A stretch of 64,000 nt of DNA from Sclerotinia nivalis (Eukaryota > Ascomycota > Leotiomycetes > Helotiales > Sclerotiniaceae). Where the stretch lies: positions 1,054,001-1,118,000 of the forward strand of contig JAPEIS010000001.1 in the NCBI GenBank assembly GCA_029531795.1, in the 5' to 3' direction. Shown here piece by piece: positions 33,379 through 46,213 of this stretch. Both the position numbers and the translations under genes were made by a program. The notes below the pieces were generated by a model. The model was not told the origin of the DNA. It did no database searches and saw only the letters and a list, made by a program, of their open reading frames with translations. Every line of letters begins with the position of its first letter. Position 1 is the first letter of the stretch.

Positions 33379-34020
33379 TGGGTGTGGCCGTCCAACCAAA
33401 GAATGATAGTCAAACCTGCTGGAAGTATAAAAGAGCCAAAAAAAAATAAGAGCTCTTTGTCTATAAACACCAGCCAGTCACGTCAATTAGTCGTTATAAT
33501 CTTCCTTCTCCTTCTCCTTCTCCTTCTCCTTCTTCTCCTCCCCCTCTTCTTCTTCTTCTTCTTAATGCCATTTTCTGGTAGAGATGCAGGTACTCCGAAG
33601 GAAAGTGAAGGTAGCTTCAATTCCAGAAACGGTGTGTAAAAGAGTGTTTATAATGGGATGTATGAGGTGCAAGACCTCGACCAACTCAAAGATATGGTTC
33701 AGAATAATCTATTAAGAAGTGCATATAGACTAGAACTCTTTCTCTATATAGTAGTACATTGATTGACTGATTGATTGACTTAATCGATGTCTACACCAAT
33801 TTTAAAAGCAAGTTCGAGGTGTTTTAGCCGCTGCATTTGGCGTGCAGCATGCGCTAAGGACATGGACCCCGTGACTAAGTGCAGACCTTCACACCTCCAT
33901 GAATTAACAGCCCCTCATCCATCACGAGACATATGCATTGAGTCATTCCCTCGATCATCTTCATACCCTTTAACGTCGAATATCGAGAAGTACTAGGCCC
34001 ATCATTGACGACGAGGTTTA
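33379..34020. other. Intergenic with polypyrimidine tract
   Basis: Contains a (CTTCTC)n/(CTT)n tract at 33501-33563 and AT-rich DNA. No gene is seen. The region adjoins the copia relic. Confidence 0.6.
33501..33563. repeat. (CTTCTC)n / (CTT)n microsatellite
   Basis: Tandem CTTCTC units grade into CTT triplets, about 120 bp downstream of the MFS stop. Confidence 0.85.
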
Positions 34021-35310
34021 TCGCAATCCGTGCGGCGGAGAAGCATATAGATGCCTCTACAAATTACGTTCAATCAGATAAAAGTAGCAGGGATCGAGGT
34101 CGCGGACGTGCTGGAAGAGAACGTGGGCGAGAACATTGACGAGGAGGATAATACGCTCGTGGAAATTAAAATAGCACCAACAAAAATAAGGCCATGAGAT
34201 GGGCAGAAGATCACGCAGAACTTGGAAACTGCAGATTCCGTCAAAAGAAAGGTTACTATATAGATGACAGTAGGGATTTTCAGCGGCCAAAGATCAAGCC
34301 CGTGGGACAAGGACTGGGGATAAAACACATGGTAGAGGCTATTTAGCTGTGGGACAATTTTTAGATGATAATCGTCCCACTCCTACCTAGTACCTATGCT
34401 TCCGCTTTCCGTACCTTTGCCTCGAACTCAGATTGGATTCTTGATTTTGGCGCTTCTCGTCATTTCACTTCACTGGTAATATGGGCAACTCTGAATACTA
34501 TAACGAATGGCCATCCCCTAGAATGTGATGATAGCCGGTAACACATACATGAAGAGCTTGGGTTTTGGGGAGTGCAAGATCGGAAGGTTGAACTTGCGCG
34601 ATATGTGGTATATTCTGGAATTTAGGAGTATTCAACATATCTCTGTAGCACAACTTACAAGTGCTGGACTTGAAATTAACTTCGAGGGAGATACAGGCTC
34701 CTGCTGAAAATTGGGGCAACTTCAATTCTTTGTCGGGAATATGAAGGGCTTCCACATATACAATCAAGCAAACATCCTCGGCACAGCCAATCGGGTTATT
34801 CAGGATGATCTGATCGACCTATCTCGATGGAGACAATGCTCAGTTAGCACATCGTCACTTGAGACACTTGAACTATGATCAAATGCAACGACTCCGTGAG
34901 TCATCATCCAACCTCAAAAACAGGAGAAAACAAAAGACCAATGGAAGAAATGTGTATGCTTCGCATCTAGCTGAACGAACGAATGAAATGAGCAACTTAA
35001 CAAGAAAACGATAGTCCGTACACCATTAAAAGCTCGCTGCTTTCACGGCGATCTTTCCGGTATCCAAGATACATCTCCACAATATAATCCACGAGGAAAT
35101 CAATATTTTCCAGTGATCAATATTACGGATGATGTCACTCGAAACTCGAAACTCGTGGATCCGATATCTCGCAAACAAGGATGCCAAAATGGCAGTTCCG
35201 ATTCTCATGACACCTATCAAAGAAGTGGAAAGACGAAACTTTCACAAGAACTTTCCTCTTGGCATGTACAGGATACTTAGAATTTCGGTGATGAACGTAC
35301 AAACGGAAGG
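34021..35310 (+). mobile_element. Degenerate Ty1/copia retrotransposon (gag C-term to integrase)
   Basis: Pieces occur in copia order but in shifting frames with stops. At 34023-34130 a gag-like end AIRAAEKHIDAS is followed by an Arg-Gly string. At 34230-34262 a decayed zinc knuckle CRFRQKKGYYIDD is present. At 34431-34469 the retropepsin motif WILDFGASRHFT appears, with Phe for the usual Ser. At 34580-34700 the post-protease block LNLRDMWYILEF, SVAQLTSAGLEINFEGD appears. At 34844-34900 the GAG-pre-integrase block LAHRHLRHLNYDQMQRL appears. At 35032-35150 integrase core HGDLSG and NITDDVTR appear. Reverse transcriptase, RNase H and LTRs were not found, so this is an internal fragment. It has no autonomous function. 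Confidence 0.8.
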
Positions 35311-36617
35311 GTGTTTTTGAGGTAAAGTTGATTAAGTGCGATGATGTGGATTATGAGTATGTAGTGCTATATTGGTAATCGGGTTTAAATAGTATCGACG
35401 ACGCCGAGTTCAGCTGAATATACATATATTAATAACAAGAAACCACAATTACAATTACAACCACATGTTACAATTTAAAAATTAAGAATTGAGATTAAAA
35501 ATAAGGGAAAACTCACTCGCTAGAGCGCTACCAAGACAAATCAAACCCTAAACAAGAATTATAAGAGTACGGTACCAGTCTCCAGAATAAACTACAATAG
35601 ATAATATGAAATAAAAACAAAATCCACTCGCAAAATATCTAAAATGTTGCAGGACCTGAAAGACTCGGTGGAGAGAAGTGAAGAGGAAATGGAAAGTTAA
35701 AAGCAAATTCTTCTACTCTAACATCTAATCTAGAAGAAGAAATACAATTAACCTAGGATGTTTAGAAGCCGATTTATCTATCTAACTATCTATCTAGATA
35801 GATACTTAGATTGAGATATAGTAGGATAGTATATTAACCCAAGCAAAACAAAGTAAAGCAACGCGAAATAAAATAATCTGGACTATATCATGCAATCGCC
35901 TTAGAAAGGACGGGAGTGATAGATATCAATACCTACAGACTGGGCCAGGACGGCTCCGACAAAAGCAAAGCAAAACATTCATTACTATCACAATCTACAC
36001 TCAATCAGTTATAGTTGTATTCATAATGATTGGATTTAATTCTACCCGTGAGTAGTACTAACGTACGTATGTATGTTATATAGTAAGGAGCCCAGGCCAC
36101 CTACATACATTCAAACAGCACCATCCATACCACTCTTAATTCTCATGATCTCGTAATGATTTTGTAAAAAGGGACAGACAATCAATCAAGACAACCAACA
36201 CCATTCCATACACCAAACTCAAACCCAACCGTAGAGCAAGATACGTTTAAAGACCACCATTCCCCACAAGCTCCCGCCCTGCCCCTCTCCACACTCCACT
36301 TTCAAATATATCCATCCGACCCATAGTCACCATCATCATTAAAGTCCAAGCAAAGGCGCGGAGAAAAGATGAACGCAATCCCAAATGTAACTCCATCCAA
36401 TAGACAAACAAGCAGTTGTAAATGCCAAAAAAAGACCAAACAAGCCTGAATACTCAACATTTGCACTAGCAGACGATAAAGTTTAATTCAATAACGCCAC
36501 ACACCACTTTCCGCATTTGCTTCATGTATGCTGTAACAACAACATCGACGCAAGAATTCTAAAATGCATGCCAAAGGTACTATACAGTACAAATATTGCT
36601 TTCGTAACGTGAATCAT
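35311..36617. other. Intergenic, 1.3 kb
   Basis: AT-rich; a TATCTATC/ GATAGATA imperfect palindrome lies at 35777-35812. The right part is the 3' flank of Cdc14. No gene and no copia reverse transcriptase could be read here. Confidence 0.55.
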
Positions 36618-38763
36618 TTACAAGCCGGAGACCTTGCGAGTGCCGACACTCCCAACCCTCCCACTCGTTTTGCGAACTGCTCCAGAGGTTTCTTTATTGC
36701 GGAGACTGTCCCCACTCCGCTTAGGGCTGCCTCGAACCTTTCCAAGTGAGCCACTACCAGCTTTGATGGCAGATGGTGTCTTAGGTCGACCTCCTGCACC
36801 GATATTTTCAACATCGTAACTACTGTCATCTATCGATGTATAGATTGTCGTAGTGGTCTGACTTATGGATCTTCCTGACCTCTCGCTTCGAGTTGGGGAC
36901 CTTGATGTTTTGCGGCTGGTACGCATACGGAGCTGCCATTCCTCTTCAGACTCGGTAGCATCAGTCGATGATCGGTGGATTGAAATCACTTCAGTTTCAC
37001 AATGTGTATTATCGTCTTCTGTAGAGCTGTATGCCGAACCATGACGTCCATATGGATGGTGGCGATCACCCCTGCCTGTCTTTCTTGGTTGACCTGGTGT
37101 TGGTGCTGGCAAGTAATCCTCCTGAGCTCCAATGCTGTGACTTCTTTCATTGTCCACTTCACCAAGTGGAGTTCTTTGATTGCCATTTGGAGGAGTAACA
37201 ATTTGACTTTTGGCTGTGAAATGTCCCTTTTTTGGTGTGATTGGGGCCATGTTGGCGAGCTTCTCCCTCATTCTCACTTCGAACTGTTCTTCAATCCACC
37301 ACTCTCGGAAGGTTCCTTGGTTAAGATGGAGCCAATGTTGTTGAGGACCAACAACCATTCCCGGTCTCATGAAGCGCATATACGCGATGATCTCGTTGGC
37401 AGTGAATCCATATCGGTAGATTAAGTATGCCCCAATCAAACATCCTGTTCGTCCAAGTCCAGCCTTGCAATGCACAGCAATGCCCCTCTCCTGCACAGTG
37501 ATCATCTCATGTGCTAAAGTAATGAACTTTCGAACAACACTAAGTGGTGGGCATGTGCCATCGTCGAAGATCATATCCAAGTGTTCAATACCAAGCGCCG
37601 TGAAATAAGATGGAGAGTATAACTCCGAGTTCAAACGAACTACTAAACCGATGTTCCGTGATGTGAAATGTTTCAAAACATTCTTGAAGGGTGTGGGTAA
37701 GGTTGGGTGGGTATCCACGTCTTCCAAAGTTGTTGGCAGAGTTGCATATAGTGGAGAAGAGGGAAGTATTGGTTGCACTGGGTGATGCTGTGGGGAAGCA
37801 AATGCAAGAAAGTCGGGGGTCAACCAATTGAAATCACCCTGGTCCACGCGTTCGAATCTTTCATACTCCTCGAGATCAAACTGCGGAAGAGCGCAGAATC
37901 CTTGCTCCTTTGCGCGCCAAACACCATACACAACATCTTGAACCGTAATGCCATAATCTGCTTGACTGTATCCTGCATCGCGGAAAGGCATCAAAGGTGG
38001 GTCTGCTTGAGCGATTGGCGCAAGCGCGAGATGGGGTGCCCACGATTGGATCAGGACCATATACGTGGCTAAGAGACACGCAGCGTTGGCTCGACCTAAG
38101 TTACTCAATTAGTTTTTTTTGACCAGCAAACTTTTATGAAACAAAGTAGCTTACTACGCGCATCTGCTTTACTCCAGAATACAACAGGTTTGTTCTTATT
38201 TTCTGGGGCGCCAAGGATGTCGTGGAATTGAACTGCAAATCTATAGAGATGTCCAATGTGTAATGGTCCAAAGTCATGGTGAAAGGCATTGTAGAGGAGT
38301 GTATCATCGACGGAGAAGTAATGAGGTGGTTCTCTTTTGTCCGAAACGACTGAAGGTCCATCTGCAGCTCTTGCTGACCGCTTCGTCGGAGATCGTCGAG
38401 AGCTCTGTTGCTCAGGGTAAGGGAAGAGAGTATCGGGCGAAGGAGGTGTAGTGTAAGATGCTAAATACAATCGGTCTGTATATGTTAGCCAGTGGAACGG
38501 TCTATCCTCCTCTCGAGGTTGTTTTGGTACTTTCTTCGCGCAGGCGCCAGTGTATTTATCATTAGGTAGTAATGTTGCCCACTCGAGCATAGAATTGTAG
38601 TCCATTGGATGCATGATATCGATAAGATAATGATACTGAGCGTGGGGTGCTCAATGGTTCGCGCCGCGCAGTGAATGATGTTTTGACAATATTGTAAATA
38701 AAGTAACACACCTGGGATGTACTCGATGATTTGCCCATACTTCAATTGAGAGGAAGGAGGCAT
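36618..38763 (-). CDS. CDC14: Cdc14 dual-specificity protein phosphatase
   Basis: Removes CDK (Ser-Pro) phosphates at mitotic exit and in septation. Minus-strand exons 38763-38712, 38475-38155 and 38095-36618, with introns of 236 and 59 bp; 616 residues. The junction restores IEYIPDRLYLASY, the Cdc14 N-terminal signature. DFGPLHIGHLYRF, RANAACLLATYMV and PFRDAGYSQADYGITVQD follow. The P-loop HCKAGLGRTG at about 333-342 holds the catalytic Cys and Arg. Downstream come LIGAYLIYRYGF and IAYMRFMRPGMVVGPQQHWL. The last 230 residues are Ser/Thr/Arg rich, with SP sites and basic patches suited to localisation control. The second donor is a tandem GTAGTAAGC giving Arg or Ser-Arg. Divergent from PCC1. 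Confidence 0.95.
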
Positions 38764-40074
38764 TGTTGACTAAGGTACGCAAAGGCACCTAGTATTGGAA
38801 GTCGCGAAGTTCGAATCCGTAAATGTAGAGTAATTGAAGGTATGTTGTTGTCGCTGTTGTCGTTGTTGTTGTTGGCAAGAGCGATGGTGGTGATGAATAC
38901 TCGAGGTTTAGATGATGGTGCTGTACCTGGATAGGCGCAAAGTTTATTTTGTTGTTGTTGATACTCGTAAACTTTATAATAAAAACAAATAAACACTTCT
39001 GCGCAGCAAATGTACTCTGTCTGTAAAGGCGACGGAATCAAGAAGAGATATTCCTCAGAAAATAAAACCAAAAGCTCAATCAGAAATCCAAAGTAACATA
39101 AGAGAAATGTTTAAGTAGAAGAAGGATTTCCAAATATTTGTTAGGAATTCTTATGGATTTGTATGTATGTGAATGTTAATGATCAATAACAATTTACTAG
39201 TCTGATTATAGTAATTATTCTGACCCAGCAACCAAAAAACTGACCAGCAACATGAGAAAATGAATGAACAAGGTTCAAGATTCCAAACAACCATTCCATT
39301 GAGTACGGAGTAAAGAGGTAAAGCTCAGACGAAAGAGTTGGCAAGGCAAGGAGAGGGGGCTAGAACAAAGTAAACAATGAATGTTGTTGATGCGTGGATA
39401 TGAATTAAAAGGTTAGAATTAGTTTGATTCATACAGTAAGTAGTAGATGACTAATAGATAGTCTCTAGTAGTCTTTGCTAAGATAAATCTATCAGCAAGG
39501 TAGAAGAACACCTAGTAGCTAACCAACAATTGAAGAATAAATGCTCCCAAGCCCTTTCACCAGATATCCCTTAAACAATTTCCTCTTCCTTCATCGCTCA
39601 CTTAACTTACTCGCCCACTTCGCTCACCGGCAATTCAAAAACTTCACTCGCTCCAAACTTCAGCTACCCCTGCATCCTCATCCTCGTCATTTTTCTATGG
39701 TCATCCAAACAACCTCGTCAAAACACCAAAAAGCCTAGAATGCCCAATTTTCAAAATTCAAAATAAATCCGATCCATTATTTCGATTCTATCCATAATGC
39801 CACAACCTATAGAAAATAAGTCAATACTTCGCTGTCCAATTTTTTGAAATCAAAATATCAATGAATTGATTTAATATCAAATTTCAATTCGAAGATATCT
39901 TGAGAGTCGAGGATCCGGCTATTTCTCGGAAACAAACAATTAACCCCTGCACCCAAATCTCTCCATCCCTCCAGATCAATATCACAGCGATGCGCAACAC
40001 TTTTTCGAGTCCCATCCTTACACAAACTTGACAATAAACAAACCACCCTTTTCCTCCTCCAATATCAACCAACC
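38764..40074. other. Divergent intergenic region of CDC14 and PCC1
   Basis: Holds the two promoters. A (GTTGTT)n stretch lies at 38840-38875 and recurs at 38950. No further gene is seen. Confidence 0.55.
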
Positions 40075-40489
40075 ATGGCAACCGAACTAGAATTTCCATG
40101 CTCACTGTACGATCCCCCTTTCCCTTCCTTCCCCTCCCCCCTCCAAGCCCACTAACCCCTCCCCTCCCAGCACCATCGACATTCCGCTCCCCACCGCACG
40201 TCTCGCCTCCGCCGCCCTCTCAGCCCTATCCGTCGACGCTGAACTCTCTCCCCTCGTCCGACGCACCTTCTCTCTCGTTTCCCCTTCCTCAGACACCTCT
40301 GTCCCTGCAGACTCGAAAACTATCTTCCGTACCATCTACTGCGCAACCACAAATCGCATGCTGCGTGTAGCTGTCAATGGATTTATGGAGAGCTTATCTG
40401 TTGTGTTGGGGGTTATGGAGGAATTAGATGTTGATGTTCTTGAGAGTGAGGGCGAGAAGAATGAGTCAGAGGCGCAAGTTGTTTCGTGA
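40075..40489 (+). CDS. PCC1: EKC/KEOPS complex subunit Pcc1
   Basis: Small dimerising subunit of KEOPS, which makes the t6A modification on tRNAs reading ANN codons and also affects telomeres and transcription. Exons 40075-40106 and 40171-40489, intron 64 bp with branch CACTAAC; 116 residues. The family pattern is present: MATELEFPCSLTIDIPLPTARLASAALSAL, SVDAELSPLVRR, then TTNRMLRVAVNGFMESLSVVLGVMEELDV. This equals the usual I.F.....A..a..aL..D.E and R.LR.av..F...l..v...me.l. The first exon is only 32 nt, so the gene is easy to miss in frame scans. Confidence 0.85.
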
Positions 40490-41568
40490 TAGGTCGGGAA
40501 ATGCATTGGTTACCTGGGTTTCTCTTTGGTATTGAAGGGCAACCCGCGAATGTTATTCCGAGGTGATGAGATGACCGGGGGAAACAGAGAAGGACGACAG
40601 AAGAAGGGGGGAAAGGGGAGGGGGGAACCAGACATATCATCAAACAGCTCGGGTAACGCATACATCAAGCGCAGGTACATATGCACCCGACAAGCATCCA
40701 TCATCACTTCCAAGGCAAAAAAGACCTGACGGAGCTCCTCACGAACTATGTCACCTTCTAGGAGTATTAAGTGGACGTTGAGCTATAGGAAATAATCATA
40801 CATCACCTAGGATGAAGTCCATACATACAAATATACATAGAAACGAGAGAGACATCAAAGCAGGTGCTGCTACCTCTCATACCATCCATAGCCAAATAGC
40901 CAAATAAACACATAAATATATAAAAACACCTACCCAATCTTCATCCACATACATATATACATATATCCATTCACCCAAATAAAAAGTACCAAGCATTTAC
41001 ACTCCACAAATACAATCATCCATCAATAATATCAATGAAGCTTCCAAAAACACAATCCACCAATCCATCAACCCATATTATAAATTACCAAAAAAACCTC
41101 TTCTAATCCTCACTCGATCTCTCCCACTAAAATTCCAATAAAAGCAGCTACTAAATATTTCAAATTTATTCAAGATTAATATTTTAATTCTATAAATACA
41201 TATCTACATATCCACAAAGACCTATTACTCATTCCACGTACCCATTATCACAACCTCGCATTTGAGAATACAAGACATGTATTCGTCAGATTTCAGGGCT
41301 GATCATGTTAACGTACCGAATGAGTATTATATACTAAATATCTATGTAGTATAATATATATCAAATAGCCTTCCCACCAACTTCCCCTACATTAATTATC
41401 CCGTCATTAAACTTTTATATCTCCACTGAACTGCATTCAGCCGTGACAGCTGAACCCTTCGTGCTCAGGTATCATTAACTCCGTTTCATAGCCCAAAAAT
41501 CCCCAATATCGCTTCTCAGATAAAGAGAAACCTAGTAAGAATTATCGATCCGAAAACTAAAACTGTAA
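40490..41568. other. Intergenic between PCC1 and bHLH gene
   Basis: 3' flanks of two convergent genes, rich in ACATATATACATAT. A G-rich (GGGGGAAAGGGGAGGGGGG) patch lies at 40606-40625. No gene is seen. Confidence 0.55.
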
Positions 41569-43661
41569 CTATAGCTTCTCCTTTCCCACAAGTTTCTGTT
41601 CCGCTTCTTCGGCTCTTCTGTTCGCCTCAGCCAGAACCTTTTCCAAGTGACTAATATATTCAATGGCAACTTCAACTGTAGCAGCTTTACTACTTGCACT
41701 TTGGCCGTTCTTTGAGCTTGCCGATTCGTTTTCCCCAGCATCGCCACTACCACTCTTGTCTCCTATAGAATCCTTAGTTTTACCGCGAGGGTAGTATTCG
41801 GAAGGTATCATATCATGCAATGTCGTAAGTGCTAAGTTGATCCTATTTCGTCTTCCTTGCTCGGCAAGTTTATGAGAAGTCCGCTTTGATGTTAGATTAG
41901 TTGATAGTTCCGAAGGATACGAAACACCAGGAAGATGAGTCCCTTCGAGTATGTTTTGGTAATTTGACTTCGATGCAAGTAGAAGGGAAGCAGTTGCGTC
42001 GTCGTGGATGGATGAACTGCCAGGAAGTAATGGTTTTATGCTAGGGGATATCTTGGGAAGAAGGGCTGGAGAGGCAAGAACGGAAGTGCTCGCCCTCTTC
42101 TTGGCGCTCCGTGCTAGGGTTTGTGGCGTTTTGCACGCGGCTCCGTTCGTCCCGTTCATGGCATCTATCTGAGGGCTTTGACTAGCGGATGTTGCTACTC
42201 CAGGGCGTCCAACTACTGGCGAAGGTAAAGGTTGAAATCCGGGAGTTTTAGATCCTGTCGAGCTCAAAGTTGGTGTCATTTGTCCGTCGGACTGTGTATC
42301 AATACGAGACAATGTAGGTCTTATGGTATTTGCAGCTTCTGGCAATGCAAATCCGTCCAAGGCAGGATCATCAAGTTCCATTTCTCGATTCAGTGCCGAC
42401 TCACCAGCGGTAGGAGATTTTGTGATTCTCATCAGTGACGCTGGCGTGGCAGGTGACCCAATAGAAAGCCATTTATTTTTGACATTCTCCTTTTGTGCCA
42501 CGACATAGGGTGATCTCCCAGCCGAGCTCGGTAATGGTGGAGGCGCCATATCTGATAGGTGCTCAGGAGATATTGAGCCATTCTCAGAATGATCAGTGCT
42601 TGCTGCAGAATTTGTTGATCCAGTTCCTTTAGATTGAGATGCTTGAGAATTTGAAGGCTCAATAATTTCTCCCAGGGCTTGAGCACTCATGCTTATGCTT
42701 TTCCTACCTCGATTTGGCTTGACAATTGGCGATTGTCGAACTGCACGAGTGTTGACTCTAGGTTTTGGTGCTACAGACTTCCGAGTAGGCTTTCGAGGTG
42801 GGATTATAGAGCTTACTGGTCCAGAATGTGAGTCGCCATTCATGTCAATTGGGGAGTTCGTTGACCCCGAATGACGATGGTCAAATATAGCTTGATGGTC
42901 GTTTTGGGCGTGTAAAGCAGGGGAGCTCAAAGGACTAAAATACGCTCCGGGGACAGTGTAATCAGGGATGTTGAAATGAGTTTCCAAGGGAGTAACAGCT
43001 GGCGATACGAGTGGAGTAAAAGCCATCTAATATGTCAAATTAGCAACCATTCCCACATGTATTGAAATGCGTAAAATCAATGGACAGGAACACCGAAGTA
43101 CGGTTTAACCAGACTAACCTCTTGCTCCCTCATACGATAAGGCTCAAACACAGATGGTGGCTGCTCTGCTTGAGAATAGAAATGTTGATTGGCACCATGT
43201 ATTTCCATACTATTTGGTGTTGGTGGAATCATTCTATTCTGGACATAAAAGTTCCGCTGTTGTTCCTGCGATTGACGTAGCTGCTGCTCATGCTTCTGCT
43301 GTTGTAGATACTGGATTTGCGCATCTAAGTGTGTTAAACTTTCTGTAGAAGTATGTGGATGTACAACTGGAGTTCCGAGTATAGCTGAATGGCTAGAAGC
43401 TGTCGTCATTGAAGGCATATGCTCGTGCATTGATCCGTCGAGCCCAACTTGATGATTGCCAGCCATTCCTGTATTCATTGAATCCATCCCATCTTGATGT
43501 ATCATTTGTTGATTTTGCGACTGTTGCTGGTTGAAATCGAAGTCGAATTGTAGACCACCGGCCATATTGTGCATATTTAGATCAAGGAATTGCTGAAAGT
43601 CATCTTGAGAGGGGACGGACAAAGTAGGGTCCTGAGTATTCCAAACCCCAGAAGTATCCAT
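41569..43661 (-). CDS. bHLH transcription factor, NUC-1/Pho4-like
   Basis: DNA-binding activator, probably nuclear and phosphate-responsive by family. Exons 43661-43119 and 43026-41569, intron 92 bp; 666 residues. Residues 1-180 are Gln/His/Met rich, a likely activation region. The middle is Ser/Pro rich with basic clusters. The bHLH near residues 555-650 reads KRTSHKLAEQGRRNRINLAL. Its His, Glu and Arg at the H-E-R positions are the class B contacts for CACGTG. Helix 2 is AATVEVAIEYISHLEKVLAEANRRAEEAEQKL, running into a short zipper-like coil. The loop is unusually long, about 45 residues, Ser/Gly/Lys rich, as in NUC-1. The Pho4-type assignment comes from the SHKLAEQGRRNRIN core. Other Pezizomycotina bHLH families are possible. 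Confidence 0.87.
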
Positions 43662-45603
43662 GATTGCGGTCAATTGAAAGGTTTCGCTCAGTCTGTGTAA
43701 GTGTATGTCCTGGTTGTACAACAAATGGTCGCAAACTGAGGGGTCTCGGCCGTGAATAGTATGTGCGCCGTGCGCGGTTCGATGAAGTATGATCAGACGA
43801 GAATGCGGATTATGTGGGCTATATCACTCCATAAGTGAGGTCTGTCAAGGGGAGTTGGCTTTGAACAATTCCCGACCAGGTAGTTGAGCTTCAGCTTCAA
43901 CGGTGGGTGAGTGAATCGGAGGTGGTGGTCTTGTATGATGCGGAATCGCTTTGTGTTGGATCTTTCTTTCGTGATTAGTTAGAAGTTAGGTAAATAGGCC
44001 GGAACGATGTCGATTTTGTGCTCATAAAATGTAGCAACAAATTCATTTGGTTGTTGGTTGAAACCTTCGTACTAATTTAGATGGTGGCTTTTCTCCCACC
44101 TGAAGGTTTTAGACATTTAACTGTCTCCAGGGCTCTTATCGTACCAATACAAATGAACTTTGTTATTTATGTAATGAAGCCAGTCGTGCGAACCTTTTTC
44201 CGGTAGGCTAGCGATCTCAGGCAGTGGGTCGACTGCTTTGAGTACTTTCGAACGTAACAATACGATTATCAGTATAGATAATTGAATGATTAATAGTTCT
44301 GGTCGACCTCCTTGTTATAGTCATTAGTCGTCTTGACTCTTTATAATTCATAGGCGAACGTCAGTTAGTGGTGCTCATAAAAATATCAGATATCTACTAG
44401 ACATTCTCTTGAAGAAATTTACTTTCTCTTGAACATACACCAACCCCTTGAAAAAGCGATATATGTAATACCTGAAAGGGGACTTTGAAAATAATATAAT
44501 GATATAATACGAACCTCATCCTCAACATTACAAAGCATTTCATTTCGAAGCAAACGCGGGGTGGAAACATCCGATAACAATACACTCAACATCAGCTGGA
44601 TCATTCACATCTCACTTTCTTTCCTGAGACAAGGTGGTTATGAATACGGAACATAGTGTTGTGTGACCTTCTCAATCATACGCCCCACGGTTCATGTTTA
44701 TAGCCAATTATATTTGCTTGTGGAAGGTCTAAAAGAGGGGTGTTCCTTGGGTACATGCAACCAACCACCCACCATTTCTTTATGCGATTAACATTTTCAA
44801 AAACAAATCTTCATTCTCTTATATAAGAGTTGGATGTTGTATTACAGTCTGGACGGGAGTATAAATCTATATTATGTTATGTGAAATGCAACACTTCACC
44901 ATAAAAAGAATCCTTATAAGTTATGAATCTATGCATCTTTCTAAGCGAACCCCCGAATGCAGTGATACCCCGACTAGAAACCATGCTCACTACCAACTAT
45001 CAAACTTTTCTAGAAGCATTAAAACGCCACCATATAGCCCAAACCCTTCCCCGTAACCCCCGTCGTCTCACTATCAAAAGGATTCCCCATGCAAGACCTA
45101 GCATTGCTATTAACCAACCAAATTGAAGCAATTTCTCATATATTCTCGAGTAATTCTACCCGTTGTGTAGGGTACCCATTGCAAAAGATTTTAGAGAGTA
45201 AGATTCTACCCGTTCTTCAGTATATTGGAAAAGCAATGAAGAGTAGGATTGGCCCTGCAGAGCAACATGATCGAGCCTCAGGATGATCGAACATCGAAAA
45301 ATGGTTGTGCAGTCAACGAGAAACAGTTATGTGCTATAAAAAGTCTACCTCGAGCTCAACTCTCAAGTTCTACAATGCCTTTCTGGCCCTACCTCCATCT
45401 CACAATTTCATCCATGAGAGGACTCTAAATATATAGTAATCTTACATACAAGAGAACTTTCAAGATCACGATCCAGCACACAACATCGCACAAGCACCTC
45501 CTCTCACCTCACCATCTTTCTTCCTCGAAAAGTAGCATGGAAAGTAGCAAGAAAAGTCAACTTTCTCACCAGAGACTCAGCGCTCTCACATCTCCCATCT
45601 CAT

Positions 45604-46030
45604 GACATCACATCACATCATACACATCCACATCCCATCCCACACAGCTACATCACATCACATCACATCATCCTCAACCAAGACTCTAAACCCCTACCTA
45701 TTCCCTCAAATCCCCAGCTTTCCCCCCTTGCCCCCTCAAACTCTCAAATTCAAGCAACACCTCTCCTCTCTCCTCTCTCCTCTCGCCTCTCCAATTTCCT
45801 TCCTGTTCAATTTGCATCCCATTCACGTATCATATACTTTCTCTCCCCGCTCTGGATTTAGAATCATCTTCGATTCTCATCTTCCAAATGCCCGTAGCTC
45901 TCCTCTCCATCCGTCTCTCCAATTGCCTTCCCCCTCGACTCCCCTCATGAGTCAATACCCTATACAACCCATTACCACATCACATCACATCCCATTTCAT
46001 CACATCACATCACATCATATCCCATCACAT
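45604..46030. repeat. Interspersed CATCACATCACAT minisatellite
   Basis: CATCACAT/CATCCCAT units occur in two clusters at 45602-45672 and 45975-46030. The long open frame over them encodes His/Ser/Pro low complexity and is a product of the repeat. Confidence 0.8.
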
Positions 46031-46138
46031 CCTTCCCCCATCCAACCCCCCATCCCCCCCTAAATCCATATCCAAACAATCCTCCACCGTCCATCCTTCA
46101 TCTTCTATCTCCAATAACCACACCCTTATCTCATTCAT

Positions 46139-46213
46139 CTCACTCATCCCACTCATCCCACTCCTCCCACTCCTCCCACTCCTCCCACTCCTCCCACTCC
46201 TCCCACTCCTCCC
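46139..46213. repeat. Tandem repeat, 9-bp unit (CTCCTCCCA)n
   Basis: About eight units, grading from CACTCATCC into CACTCCTCC. Purine/pyrimidine strand asymmetry is complete over 75 bp, so a triplex-forming (H-DNA) structure is possible. Confidence 0.85.

Noticed and set aside
34498..34767. Minus-strand 89-codon frame
   Set aside because: The plus strand of the same DNA matches the copia post-protease block, so the minus frame is a shadow of the relic.
38800..38825. GTTCGAATCC tract resembling a tRNA T-loop
   Set aside because: No acceptor stem, D-arm or anticodon stem can be paired around it; it lies in the CDC14 promoter.
45602..46063. 153-codon plus-strand frame of His/Ser/Pro
   Set aside because: Generated by CATCACAT repeats; no initiation context, domain or conserved feature.
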